In this document: piece by piece, positions 32,967 to 44,579 of the stretch
Position numbering within the stretch: position 1 is the stretch's first letter
Layout of the letters: every line of letters begins with the position of its first letter
Source of the DNA: Takakia lepidozioides
Taxonomy: Eukaryota > Streptophyta > Takakiopsida > Takakiales > Takakiaceae
DNA length: 64,000 nt
Reading direction: 5' to 3'
Assembly: GCA_030704615.1 (NCBI GenBank)
Contig: CM060734.1
Coordinates: forward strand, 4,650,001 to 4,714,000
The notes under the pieces: generated by a model
The model's input: only the letters and a program-made list of their open reading frames with translations
Databases searched by the model: none
What the model was told of the DNA's origin: nothing
Position numbers and translations under genes: made by a program

Positions 32967-35311
32967 ATGCACACATTGAAGGTTGTTGTTTGCATTTCGC
33001 TTAAACAAGTTGTATTGCTGCAAGGACACATTATAATATATGCCCGTATGTTCATTTGTTCATATCAGGATTTTGTTGTTCCCTTCCCGGTCCTTCCTCT
33101 TGGCACCCCATCCAAAAACAACCCAAGTACATCAAGTGGGAGCCGTGGGCAAGAAGCCGCGCCCACCGTTGATGAAGTACCGAACGATGATGATAATGAC
33201 AGTGACAGTGACAGTGACAGTGACAGTGACGACAACAATGAGGATGGAATTAACCAGGAGGATGTGCAAGCCATGGAGGATCTCTTAATGCATCATGTGG
33301 GTGCTGATGCCTCCCATGGAGAGGGAACCCGGCCAATCGATGATCCTGAAATGGCCCCCTCAAATGACATGGAGAGGGAGGCGAGAGTTCCCTTGTACGA
33401 AGGGGCGAAAGTGAGTCGAATTTCAACAATCTTACTTTTACTCAATCTTCAAATTCGACTTGGCATAAGTAATGTTGGGATGTCTGCCATAATGCGAACT
33501 ATTGCGGACTATATCCTTGCTCCACACTTGAAACCCAAGATGTTACGGTCGCGGAAAGAGGCGCGCGAAGTCTTGGACTCTGTGGGGATGGGCTATAAGA
33601 TTTTTCATGCATGTCCATGTGATAAAACCCTATACTACGGAGATGGTTTGCGTCTCACCAAGTGCCCAAAGTGCAAGAAAGATCGATATCGGGATGATGT
33701 CCAAGGGAAAAAAGTACCACGCAAGATATAAGTGTCATTCCCCCTCGCATGGAAATTATTTTCTTTAATCTTCTCAATGCATGTAGAGTGTATTCCACAA
33801 AGTTTAGGGTTTAGAGAGTAGTACTCATGCAAGATCTGATTGTGGCTTTGGAAGGAGTGAGTAATATTAGCGACGTTCGATTTTGACCATTCTTTTCCTA
33901 ATGAGGGAGAGGGTGCATAAAGGGAAAGACATAAGGGTGTTGTATTATGTGTGCTAATGGGAGACTACATGTGGGGGACGTGGGGTATTTCATCCTAGAA
34001 AATGCATTACTTTCCGATGATCCCACGATTGAAGGCACACTACCAAAGCCCCTCATTGGCAACACTGAAGAGATGCCACGCCTCGCATCGGAGCCCCCCT
34101 CGGGAAAGGTGTGCGGGCCACAAGATTCACAAGCATGGAGACATACTAAAGAGATGTGGCCTTTTTCTCTTGAAGGACCCACGACATGTCCACCTCGGCT
34201 TCTCCTCGGATGGGGTCAACCCATACTCTGTCCAGTCATGTACATAGTCATTCCACTTGGCCGGTGACCATGGTGAATTACAACATCCCTCCGTATCTTT
34301 CAATAAAAAAAAGACCATATCATGTTGGCTGCCATTGTACCAGGTGAGTGTTCCCATTTCATTCATATTATTCCCTTGGACTTTACATTAATCTTTTGAT
34401 CTCTGGCGCAATTCGGATGCAAGATTGATGAGTGACATAATCATGGAGTAAGACGTGTAATTCATTATGTAGTATAATTTGCTTATTGGTGGAGCATTGA
34501 AACAATGATGTGAATGTCTCACAGGAAACAAGTGGCAAACATGGACACGTACTTGCGACCTCTAGTTGATGAACTTAAGGAGCTATGGAGGGGGGGTCCC
34601 GGCATTGGATGCTTCACTTGACCCTATGGCCGGACAATCTTTTCAGATCAGAGGCATCTTGCTTTGCACAATGCATGATTATCCAGGTATATTATGTTTT
34701 CTATGAAGAACCCTCGTACATTCACTTGTTAAGGCCGGATAATATTGATGAGGATTGGGATTGATAGAAGTAACGGCGACAGTCTTGTGCACCGTAGTGG
34801 GGTAGATGGCATTATGGGCCATGCACATGACAACTTTTTGTCTTTGCTAATGTGGTGGGATGTGTATATGACTAACTGTTTGCTCGGGGCTAAGCACCAA
34901 AGGGTACCATGCATGATTGCATTGTGGCGATGATCTTGATGCACATAGCTCCCGCCATCTTCAGAAGATGGTGTATCCCAACTACCGCAAGTTTCTTCCT
35001 ATGAGCCATCGATGGAGAAGAAGAGAGAAACACTTGTTTGATGGCAAAGATGAAGTACGTCCCCCCCCTGTGACACCATCCGGGCAGTTTTGGGAGGACC
35101 GATGGAAGGAGGCCCATGCGGACACGGTCGGTGAAGTGGACGTGCCCGACATGAAGCGACTTTCAATCTTCTACGAGTTGGCATAATGGACGGTACATAT
35201 TCCACAAAAACACCATCAATATCCTTATGCATGCATGTGATATTGCACATTTTGTATGAGTTACATTCACGTCCAAATATTTGTGTAAGTATTTATGGAT
35301 GGGGGTATATG
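32967..35311 (+). pseudogene. CACTA (En/Spm) Tnp2 transposase, N-terminal half
   Basis: The exon ending at 33731 holds an acidic Ser/Asp repeat encoded by (GACAGT)n at 33201-33230, then the Tnp2 signature 'KVSRISTILLLLNLQIRLGI', 'GYKIFHACPCDKTLYYGDGL' and 'CPKCKKDRYRDD'. Later fragments in shifting frames continue the family order: 'DPRHVHLGFSSDGVNPYS' (~34175), 'NYNIPPYLS' (~34275), 'DTYLRPLVDELKELWRGG' (~34540) and 'NYRKFLPMSHRWRRREKHLF' (~34980). Tnp2 is the DDE transposase that mobilises CACTA elements. The half ends in an intron (GT near 35196) whose 3' splice site was hit by retroelement B. Several frameshifts and stops; inactive. Confidence 0.85.
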
Positions 35312-35315
35312 TAGG

Positions 35316-35796
35316 TGTCGTGCGCATACATATCGCTACACAACTATATCGCTGTCCAAACCACACAACACATGTGCATGCCACACACTAGTATACCACT
35401 AGTCCAACCACTAGGCTACAACTAGTCAGTCACTAGGCTGCCCACTATGGCAGTCACTAGTCCACACAATGATAAAGAAGAAGAATACAAGCACAAACTC
35501 ATGCGAGCTCACAAAGCTGAAGCTTAAACTCATGCATATATAAACTCATCACTCAAATACAAGTCAAGCCAAGTGCACCCCACGCCATGGGGAATCCACA
35601 CTACGGCGCCATAGCTAGGCGCGGTGAGGCTCAACTCGAGAAAGATGAGTCTCCCGCGTTTGCCGTGAAGATAACCACTCCAGGGCCTAAATCTGCCTTG
35701 ACCCCTGGATTGACACTTGGGCCAATCCCAAATGTCAATATGTAAAAGCTAGCTATTTCCTAGCTAGTTTCACACTAGTGGTAAAATAACTTGACA
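35316..35796 (-). repeat. 3' LTR of retroelement B (481 bp, short form)
   Basis: On the minus strand it begins TGTCAAGTTATTTTACC at 35796 and ends GCGCACGACA at 35316, next to the TAGG duplication. Its first 327 bp (35470-35796) equal the start of the 5' LTR (45937-46263). The remaining 154 bp (35316-35469) are absent from the 5' LTR but recur as 35799-35987. Confidence 0.7.
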
Positions 35797-35997
35797 GCTG
35801 TCGTGCGCATACATATCGCTACACAACTACATCGTTGTTCAAAACCACACAACACATGTGCACGCCACACACTAGTATACCACTAGTCCGCCACTAGTCC
35901 AGCCACTAGTCCAACCACTAGGCTACAACTAGTCAGTCACTAGGCTGCCACTATGCTGCCCACTATGGCAGTCACTAGTCCACACAATCGCCCCCCT
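35797..35997 (-). repeat. Extra partial LTR copy and polypurine tract of element B
   Basis: 35799-35987 repeats 35316-35469 with small expansions of CACTAGTCC-type motifs. It is separated from the 3' LTR by only GC (35797-35798), so the order reads LTR end CA, two bases, LTR start TG, like a tandem-LTR or two-LTR-circle junction. On its other side lies AGGGGGGCG (minus strand), a good polypurine tract. Confidence 0.55.
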
Positions 35998-36255
35998 AGT
36001 TGGTGCTTAGGTCCCTCTAAGTCTAGGTAGCCACAAGATGTGATAGTGACCATAGCCTCACTAAGTCCTCCACCATTGTCCCTACTACACTCAAACTCGA
36101 TAGATCAAGAGGCCGGGTACAAGAGTTGCCCCATCGTTAGTCGCCGTCTTGCAACCTGTGAACTTGAGCCTGAGATCTCGTTTATTGACTCCTATGAGCT
36201 CGGCCTCCTATGTCTTGTTAGCTGCCTCTAGTCATGTCCACTGCCACTATCCCAA

Positions 36256-37074
36256 GCAGTGTGGACATAATCAATCTCCATCAGGAACCCTCTCAAGAGG
36301 TGGTGTCAAGCATCCCATATGCCAACCTCTTGAGCATCGATCACACACCAGCATGGTGGCTGCCCCTTTGGCAGACCCACAGAGCATGCACCTCAAACCT
36401 GCAGGTACCATTGCCAAGTTTGGGTCAACTCTGCCATCGACATTGAGAAGGTGACATGGCGCACAATTACGCATATGGTCTTTCCAAGTCATGCCATCCC
36501 GACCCTCCAAGATCAGGACTCCTGAGGGCAACACCTCTCGAACCCTCAGAATAACACACCCTGCAGTAATATCCAGGGTTGTAGGAGCAGTCTGCTGCAA
36601 ATAAACATAGTCACCCGGGCTAAACCTCCGAACCCCAGGACGATATCCTCCACCACGTATAGTGGCATACCTCAACGTATCACGGTGCTGTGCAATGGCA
36701 AGGTTCTCAAAAGCCATGGGCATGACTTTCTTGAACAACTCTGCACGCTGATCACATACACGTACCCACACGTCCGGATCGTCAAGGTTAAGGACTTGAG
36801 CAGTGCCCCTACGAATGGCTGCAGGCAAATCCGGCTCTCGGCCAAAGAGAAAGAAATATGGTGAGAATGAGGCAAGTGATGCTTGTTTGTTGAACCTGTA
36901 GCCTATGGCTAACCAAGGCACCTGAAGATCCCAATCTCCTAGATGTCCCTTCTGCAAGCCATACTTGCGCAAACCCCTCTTCACCGTCTGAACAACTCGC
37001 TCTGCCAAGCCATCGGCCTCAGGATAATCCCGAGAAGTGGTGCGGTGGTCTATCAAGGCTTTATCACACAAAGC
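36256..37074 (-). pseudogene. Integrase C-terminal part with PHD finger, element B
   Basis: Continues the integrase core after a TAG at 37072-37074: 'YPEADGLAERVVQTVKRGL' carries the third catalytic residue (Glu), then the usual 'P..FGREP' stretch and a C-terminal 'RRFSPGDYVYL' SH3-like segment ending near 'ILEGRDGMTWKDH'. Instead of a chromodomain, a PHD-type finger follows: 'CMLCG', 'LVCDRCSRGWHMGCLTPPL', 'VPDGD' and then 'CPHC', i.e. C4HC3 spacing over 36256-36390. One TGA at 36274-36276 falls on the Trp normally before the last Cys pair (D-G-D-W). PHD fingers read histone H3 tails, so a role in choosing integration sites is a reasonable inference. Confidence 0.85.
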
Positions 37075-37491
37075 CTAAAACTCCCCCAAGAACTCTCTCC
37101 CTTGGTCCGTGAGTACCTCAGCTGGAGCACCGAATTGGCTAAGCACACGATCCAAGAATGCATACGCAGCCCCCTCACTAGCCTTGTCAGGCAATAGAAC
37201 CAACTCAATCCACTTGGAGAAGTGCTCCACCATCACCAACACATATCTGTGGTGGCGCATAGTCAATGGCAACGGTCCTGCAAAGTCAAGACTCCACCTG
37301 TAGCCCAATCCCATGATTGGTAAAGGATGCAACTGTGGTATAGAGGCGTTGAATGAAGCATGCACCCTATCACACACCATGCACCTAGCCACAAACTGTT
37401 GCACCTCTGTATGCATACCACGCCACCAATACTGCCCCTGCAGTAACTGTGAGTGCGTCGCACTCCAAAATGCCCAACTCCTCATGGGCAT
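37072..37491 (-). CDS. Integrase zinc-binding and catalytic part, element B
   Basis: 'YWWRGMHTEVQQFVARCMVC' gives the end of the HHCC zinc site. 'YRWSLDFAGPLP' holds the first catalytic Asp and 'VLTDQGREFLGEF' the second. The frame stops at 37072-37074 (TAG where CAG fits, 'EF-Q-ALCDKALID'), after which the same frame continues. It would join element cDNA to host DNA; the product is broken by this stop. Confidence 0.85.
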
Positions 37492-37578
37492 GCCGCACTA
37501 ACCATGCACGCTGTGTGTGGGGTGAGGCACAATCCTCACCCGACCATCATCCCATACTCGGAGCAGGTGTATCCCCTC

Positions 37579-38220
37579 CTACTTGAACCTCTTGGCTCGT
37601 TGTAGGATCCGATCCCTCTCCTTGGCAGTCACAGTGGCTACCGTGTCTCTAGTACGGAGGTAGTCCAACACAACCGAATCCTCATGTATATCTCCACCTG
37701 GCTCATCACTAGCCTCAGGGTCCTCAGACACTCCGTCTATAGTCATCCCTGTTGTAGGTCCAACCTGACCTCCCGATGTCAAGATACACAAAAAGGCAGA
37801 TGCATGCCATTCCGGCACCATCTCCTCATCCGTCTCACCATGCCACCGAGCTCCAGTGTTATCCTGCTGGCTCGTGCATGGATTGCGACTCAATCCATCC
37901 GCATCTCGATTGACCAAACCCGGTCAATGCACAACCTGAAAGTCATACTCCTGGAGTATGAGTGCCCACCGTGCAAGCTTCCCCGTAAGCTTGTCTGACT
38001 CCATCAACCACTTGAGTGGCTGGTGATCCGTGACAAGGGTGAAGAGATTGTCGTATAGATAGCACCTGAAGTGTGCCACGGCCCACACTGCAGCTAAGCA
38101 CTCTCGCTCATATGAGCTGTACTTAGCCTCTACAGCGTTGTTCGAGCGGCTAGCATAAGCCACTACGAACTCTCTTCCCTCATCATCCACCTGTGTGAGC
38201 ACCGCTCCAAGCCCCAGCAT
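37579..38220 (-). pseudogene. RNase H of element B
   Basis: Reads 'LGAVLTQVDDEGREFVVAYA', then 'YSSYERECLAAVWAVAHFR', 'FTLVTDHQPLKWLM' and, after a TGA at 37921-37923 (CGA would restore Arg), 'GLVNRDADGLSRNP'. These are the Ty3/gypsy RNase H motifs in normal order, with Glu in YERE and Asp in TDHQ/NRDADGLSR. A ~70-residue linker toward the integrase follows to 37579. Confidence 0.85.
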
Positions 38221-38449
38221 GCTCCAATCCGTATGCAGCTGAAAGGGACGCCCCCTGATAGGTCGTCTCAGGATGGCTCTTGAAAAGCTCGTTCCTGCTC
38301 ATCTTCCCACTGCCACTCCTGGTCCACCTTGGTCAGCTCGGTTAGAGCCTTTGCAATGGCACTAAATCCCTTGACAAACCATCTATAATAGTTTGCCAAC
38401 CCCATGAAAGCTCGAACTCGGCTCACATCCGTGGGGCATGGAATTTGTG

Positions 38450-39302
38450 CAATGGCCTCTATCTTAGTCTGCTATACCTCCAATCCTCCAGGATATATCT
38501 TGTGACCCAGATACTCAATCTGGTTGTGGAAAAACTTGCACTTCCCCGGATGCAACTTCAATCCGCGCGCTCTCAAGCGCTCCAATACCACCTGAAGGTG
38601 TCTGTCATGCTCCTCCATCGTAGCACTAAAGATGATGATGTCATTTATGTAGCACCGAGCAAAGTCCACCCCTGCTAGAATCCTATCCATGACTCTCTGA
38701 AACTCTACAGGAGCATTCTTAAGCCCAAATGGTAAGAACCGCCACTGATATAGGCAATCCTTCCGTGCTCATTGATCCCCCAGAATGTCGTCTTCTGCTT
38801 ATCCGCCTCCTTGATCGGCAACTGGTGATATCTGGATTGTAAATCCAAAGTGCTAAAGACCTTAGCATGCCCGATGGCATCAAAGATCTCCTCTGGTGTT
38901 GGCATGGCATACTTATCGGACTTGGTCTGACGATTTACAGGCCGGTAATCACCGCACATACGTCTCTCCGTCCAATTGCCATAGACATCCTTCTTGGCTG
39001 GCATCACTATGGCTGAAGCATACTCTTCACCAGAGTGCTCCACCAAACCAGCCTCCTAGAGATCTTGAGTCCTCATCTGAATCAAAGACCTCTCCATGTC
39101 ACTATATCTATAGGGTCTTCGAAAGATTGGCGTGTCAGTGGCCAACTCAATACGAGTCTCTTGACCCTTTAGTGCTCCCAAGTCCTTCAAACTGAAGGCA
39201 AAGCAATTCTTGTAAGCCCTCAGGAACCGCCGTATACGTCGTCTCTCTCCTCCGGTGACAATGGGTCCAATGTCAAGCTCCCAATTGTCCTCCGTAACTT
39301 AA
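38450..39302 (-). pseudogene. Reverse transcriptase of element B
   Basis: Motifs in order: 'EEYASAIVMPAKKD', 'RRMCGDYRPVNRQT', 'KVFSTLDLQSRYHQLPI' (catalytic Asp), then a frameshift near 38720, 'NDIIIFSATMEEHDRH' and 'KCKFFHNQIEYLGHKI'. The catalytic box reads Y-I-N-D instead of Y-I-D-D, which should abolish polymerase activity. A TAG lies just upstream at about 39057-39059. In the ancestral polyprotein this follows the methyltransferase. Confidence 0.88.
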
Positions 39303-39342
39303 GTCCAGTGGGCTTAGAAGTAGAGGACGCGTCCAGTGGTTG

Positions 39343-40763
39343 CTATGTTGCAACCTCTTGAGCAGTACTCCCTGCCTGCTCAGTCAATGACAAAGCCTCA
39401 TCCTGCCTCATCATCTCATCCACAAGGGCTTCCTCAACCCGAGAAAAATCCCCAACCTCATCCATCACCGCCGCCCTGGCTGCCAACTCCCTCTGAACCT
39501 CGAGCACCTCCCACGTGTGCCATGGATGCCTACACCCCATGGTCCTCTCATGCTCGCCCCCACTCACTGCCTGTACCATCTCGGTAGGCAGAGAGACCAT
39601 CGAGGGAAGTGTACTCCGCACTCTGCGTTGCTCAGCCATAGCCAAACTGATAATCCAGGTCGAGCAATTGAGATCCATTGCTTGCCCCAACACCTGACGA
39701 CATGATGCCTCAGAAAGAGACGACACCGTCGTGGTACCAGTGGTAAGACCCATTGCCCACTCACGCTTGTCAGCATTAAGCTCCACTAACTGCTGCAACT
39801 GAGCATCCCACAGAAGGCCAGGTCCACTATCCCGGAAAGCATGCAATCTTGGGAAGCTGAGCAGTGTAGGTAATGCTGCTCGTGGTTGACCCACCTTGTT
39901 GACCACTACCGAAGGCGAATGGTCATCGTGTCTCACACGCTGAGACTGCCTCCCTATGTCCAAAATGCTATCCACTGTGAGGTGTGCTAGGCGCTGCACC
40001 CCATCAAATGCACGCTTGAGCAGGGCAGGTGGCATCAAGTTAGTCCACCATAGCGTGGGGACGATGAGCCCGTGACCCCACTGTAGCTGCATCTAGCAAC
40101 AATGTTGACCCAAGCCACGACCAGACTTGATGCACACTGGCCATCACCCTGGCCTGAGAATCGCCCATCAGTGGCACATTCTCCCAGATGTATGCTGGAG
40201 ATACAGCTTGATGAAGCTGCAAGTGGCACAAAACCCGCACCATCTCCCAAAACAGACCCGACCTTGAGTCTCGCAATCCATTGCCATGCCGCTGATGAAT
40301 GCCCTTGGCAGGGCCAACCTGCCACTACTAGATCAATGGAGCCAACCCGCTCCAAATCCTGCGCCCCCAGCAACGAAATGTCTGCTGGCGGCAAGGCCTG
40401 CTGATATCCACGAACTGCAGACACCGACAACAACTCAGGGTACTGCTGCACCAACTGAGCAACATTGCGAAGTGAAACGTGTCGGGCAATCTCATCCCTC
40501 TCCACATATAGGTAACGCCGAACTCGTACACCTACCAGTAACACAGCAGCCAATCCAGTGCTGATCCCGCCAAACAAGTCCAGAAGACAAATGCCTTCAT
40601 CCGGATACTGCCACACGATCGGTGTGGTGTCCAATGGTGACAACTGAGGTGGTCTTCGTGCAATCCCCGCACTGTCCTCCTCTCCTGACGGTACAAAAGC
40701 CTCTACACAGGCTTGTGGAACCGTAATCAGCAACCCGCTGAAATCCTTGCTCGAGCCCCACAA
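39343..40763 (-). pseudogene. C5-cytosine DNA methyltransferase domain of retroelement B
   Basis: Same domain and position as in copy A. Motif I 'LLDLFGGISTGLAAVL'; motif IV 'GWPCQGHSSA' with Cys codon at 40308-40310. A frameshift near 40288 follows, then 'AYIWENVPLMGDSQARV' (motif VI; ENV kept). A second frameshift (one extra base) lies near 40053 within the 'SRAHRP' box, then 'LWWTNLMPPALLKRAFDG' and motif X 'VLGQAMDLNCSTWI'. The catalytic Cys is kept. The three nonsense positions of copy A are sense codons here and the B frameshifts are absent from A, so both derive from a functional enzyme. Confidence 0.9.
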
Positions 40764-41405
40764 TGGAGTTGAGCAACCATGGCAGGCAACTCCGCCATAC
40801 CATGCATGTCATCTTGCTCTCCCGGAGGTGACACATCCTCTGAATGAGTGTTGTCATCCAACAACTCTCCAGGCCAAGTCACTGCAGCTGTGAATGCTGC
40901 GAGTGTCGGCATCTTGCGTCTAGCCCGCTGGGCAAACGGCAATACTCCTATGAACATCACAGGGAGCTCACACACAGCTGGCATGGCCCTCCCCGACTGC
41001 ATCCAGGCATATAGTGAAGCTGAGTCCTCCCAAAAAATCCAGGGTGAAGCCCAGGGGTAAAGCATTGCCCCACCAACCAGGACATCGTCGAGACCGCGTC
41101 TGTCACAATGGCCTTGGCTCGCATCACTGAGCCATCTGTAGTGTGATCTCGGCAGTAGTATGAAGCCAACTCATGCCGTGTCATGCCCTGAGCCTGCTCC
41201 AATCCTCCCAGAGACGTCTGATCGGAAAGGACAGGCTCCATATCCGCCTTCGTGAGGCCCAAGCCTGCAATAGCAGCTCTGCCAAACTCAATGGCTGAGC
41301 TCCTGAGTCCAACAAGACCCGCAGTGGCCGGTACCTCTTGCCTGCCGGTCCATTTAAACAGAAAATGTCATCCGGGTTGTCTAACATGACAACTCCAGGT
41401 GTCAC
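40727..41405 (-). pseudogene. Retropepsin protease of element B
   Basis: 'PLRVLLDSGAQPLSLAE' carries the L-D-S-G catalytic box, then 'GLTKADMEPVLSDQTSLGG' in a shifted frame, corresponding to 'YDVIVGGAVLYPMG' of copy A near 41050-41090. Several one- or two-base indels break it. The segment runs into the linker preceding the methyltransferase ('KMPTLAAFTAAVTWPGELL'). Confidence 0.75.
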
Positions 41406-41493
41406 ATGGCGCGCTCAATGGCTGGCCTAGCTGGCAGCTCCATCAACCTAGGAGCTTGCAGCGGCCATGGCGCTTGTCGTGGCAGTCTTGATC

Positions 41494-43505
41494 TCAAATC
41501 CAAGGACCTACGGCACTACACCTCCCACTTCTCCGCAGAAGATGAAGTAACCTCCCCACTCTCACAGAGTGTAGCTGCCAGCCTGAATCCTCAGCCGGTC
41601 TACCCTCGGCGTCGCAATCATGGTAGCCGAGAATAATGGAGCCTGACACACAGATGTGGCCGCTCCCAGCAGACACACTAGCTGCCGTAGCCTTGAAAAC
41701 ACTAGGTAGGGTGCTGCCCATGTAGCTTCCCCAATGGCATAGTAAACCTCCGCCTCGGTAACAGTTCGGGCGAAGAATTAGGTGCCATGGATGGCGTCGA
41801 CACTGTCTCCACCAATGTGAATGACTGAGGAAGCCTAGCTGACGGCTTGCCTCCCCACGTTGTGGATCCAACTCCACCTTTGCACCTCGTGGCTCAGGAA
41901 CTCGGGCTGCTCCTCGAGTCACGGCTGCAGCAGACTCCACCTGCACTAGTGGTAGTGACTGCTGCCAGATGAATCCAGCCTCCCATATCTCCTCCCTCAT
42001 GAGCAGGAGGAAGTGTTTGTGGGTGTGAGGGGGGAGTTGCTAATAATGAGTGTTGGGTGGTTGAGGGAGGGCCCGTGCGTGTGGCTGGTGTGGAGGATGG
42101 GATTGTTGTGTGGACCATAAGGAATTGGAGACGGTACCACCTGAGCTGTAGCCATGGCAGCAAGCCTCTGCTCTGTTGCTGAGCCGGTTGACCATGCCTT
42201 GGTCAACACGGACCTCCGTCTTGGCCATGTTGAGCTTGTCCTTGCCTGACACCCCGTGCCTGGCACCTCACTATGGGCTGCTCCCACCTCACCCCCGGCC
42301 ACCATTGTTCCCTTGGAACTGGCCTGGGCCAACTCAGGAGGCAAACCATAACACTGGGCCTCTCCATGCGTGCTTGCCACAATGCCCACACATGCAACTG
42401 TGCAGGCTGTGCCATATGCCAGCCCTTTGCCTCCCTCTGGGCAATCCTTCTTGACATGGGGTCCTCCACATGTCCAACACACCACCTCCGCCCGTTGTGG
42501 CCTGCAAATGAAGGGAGAGACCCCTGCATCTGAGGTCCTCTCTGTCCTTCCCTTACTTCACTTGGACCCTCTTGTTGACTTGAGCACGTTGAGGTAGTGG
42601 TTGGCTAGGAGCACCACTACCCCGTGGTGTCTCCTTAGCAAAATCCCACCATGACCACTCATTCCCATTCCTTGTCCAATATCCCATACCAGAATTGGAC
42701 TGCCTGAGCTTCCGTAACCCCTTGGGTTACATTTATCAAGCGCCTCATGCGAGTGAAAGCCTCCCTCAAGCTCTCAGTAGGCTTCCGTTGGAACTCTTGC
42801 AAGCTCCGCAACTTCTCTGTCCTCACCCCTTGGTAGTTCCCTCTCAACTCTTCGAAGAACTCCACAACAGGGTTGAAGGCAGGCACGGGTACTAGTGCTG
42901 GTGCGGTAGTGGCTTGGGTGGACGTCGTAGCTACTGTACCACCAGTCCCACTGCTGCTTGCTGAAGCTGCCGGTGCAGCGGCAGGTGTAGCCAATGCCCT
43001 CGTGGCTCTAGTGCCCCTAGTGATGGAGACATAGTCGGGTGACCAGTACATCCTCCACTCCTCGATCTCAACCTCATGCCCCCGCCTGAACTCATGGTAA
43101 TCATCCATAGGCGGCCCCTCAAGGTGCTGAAACAGCCCCTTCCATGCCATGAAGGCGTAAATAGTTGTGGATTGCGCATTTGCTGCAAATCACACCAACT
43201 ATCAAACTCTTGGATAAAATCATCCAACTCGATGGTGCCCACCGCCCCAGAGTACCTTCGTGGCCCCTTGGTAGCTCCATACATCTCCTCCATTGTGTCC
43301 CACAACAATGGCAAGAAACAACTTGCACCGCCGGTGTGAGTCCTCCTGATTCACAATCCGAATCAGAACCTTCCGTAGAAGACACAGGAGGTGAAGGTGG
43401 CCTAAACCGCACACCTCGTCTCGTGTACCCACTAGTATCGCTAGTGCTCAACCGGCACTGTCCCCAGCAACTAGTGGCACCTCCGTGTTGACAACTGTCA
43501 CTCAA
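41494..43505 (-). pseudogene. gag: Gag and nucleocapsid of element B
   Basis: Gag capsid motifs 'TIELDDFIQEFDSWCDLQQM' and 'KLRSLQEFQRKPTESLREAF' in 43314-42659; the CAA that became TAA in copy A is intact here. Zinc knuckle 'CWTCGGPHVKKDC' near 42480. The start is frameshifted relative to copy A. The linker toward the protease (about 42000-42150) lacks A's 51-bp repeats and has an unrelated Thr/Pro/Ser-rich sequence instead. Confidence 0.78.
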
Positions 43506-44164
43506 CCGGTCATGAACATGTCCCTAACCCCCTCTCCACAAGGTAACCGGGTAGAGAACCTGTTGCGGCTTATGGTTTGGAATACTAGGTTCCTAACATA
43601 GCCTACACCTGCACCTGCATCCACCGCAAGCACTCCTATGGTTGGCTGGTCATCACCTCCAACCTCACCCAAGGAGAAACAATGATGGTCTGACTGGTCA
43701 TCACCCCAGCCTCACCATCGACAGCATGCTCTAGGACTGGCCGGTGATCAAATCCGGACCAATCACCTATAAAAACAAGCGCCCACACAAACTAACATGG
43801 CGCACAGTCAAGCATGCAGGTATGGAGGGGATCCAAACACAAGAAATCAGAACGACAACTCCCCCACACCAAAAACAACTCCACGGTGTTGCTCCTGCAA
43901 GGACACCCCAGCCCAAACCCGGACTGACTCTTGCCTCCACCTACGGAAAGGTCTTGGCCTAATGAGAGGGTGGAAACTACGAGGAAGAGAAGCTAAAGCA
44001 ATGCCTAACCCCAACATGCCCTCATCCCAACACTCTTCCTCTCCTCTCTTCCCTCACTTGCATGACCATGGGAATATCATGAAGATACTCCTCAAACCGC
44101 CCTCCACGAGCGTCAAAATTGGCCTTCAAGACCACATGCCAGTCCTTAGGCAGTCCACCAGTGC

Positions 44165-44480
44165 CTCCACGAGTCAGCACAGGCCGTCCACAGGTCAACA
44201 CGGGCCACCACAGACCAGCACAGGCCCACACAGATCACTGTCACAGCCGTCACAGCCCACAGCCGTCACAACCCCAAAGCCACAGTCACAGCCTGTCAAA
44301 GCCCTACACAGGTCACAGGATCACAGCCCCACAGGCCACAGGGCACAGCCCATCACAGCCTATCACAGCCCGCCACAGCCCCACAGGCCACAGGGCACAG
44401 CCTGTCACAGCCCCCACAGCCGTTCAAAGCCCCTCACAGCCCATCACAGCCTGTCACAGCCCATCCATGGCCACTCATGG
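44165..44480. repeat. CACAGCC-rich simple repeat in element B leader
   Basis: Dozens of CACAGCC / CACAGG motifs between leader and primer site, for example 'cacagcccatcacagcct'. In copy A the corresponding place has no such expansion. It keeps plus-strand frames open but is not coding. Confidence 0.85.
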
Positions 44481-44565
44481 CAGTTTAGCCACCGAGCTAT
44501 GGCGGCTGTGAGGAAATCAAACAAGGTATTCTTGCTCTTTATGCCCCACACCACCACCAATAGTA

Positions 44566-44577
44566 GCTCTAATTCCA
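44566..44577 (-). other. Primer-binding-site-like sequence of element B
   Basis: Minus strand TGGAATTAGAGC matches the initiator-Met primer sequence TGGTATCAGAGC at 10 of 12 positions. It starts two bases after the 5' LTR end (TTCA-TT-TGGAATTAGAGC), the same spacing as in element 3. Confidence 0.65.
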
Positions 44578-44579
44578 AA

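Noticed and set aside
35470-35796. 327-bp repeat as an unrelated solo LTR inserted near element B
   Set aside because: The TAGG duplication and the restored CACTA splice junction place it inside the element as the start of its 3' LTR.
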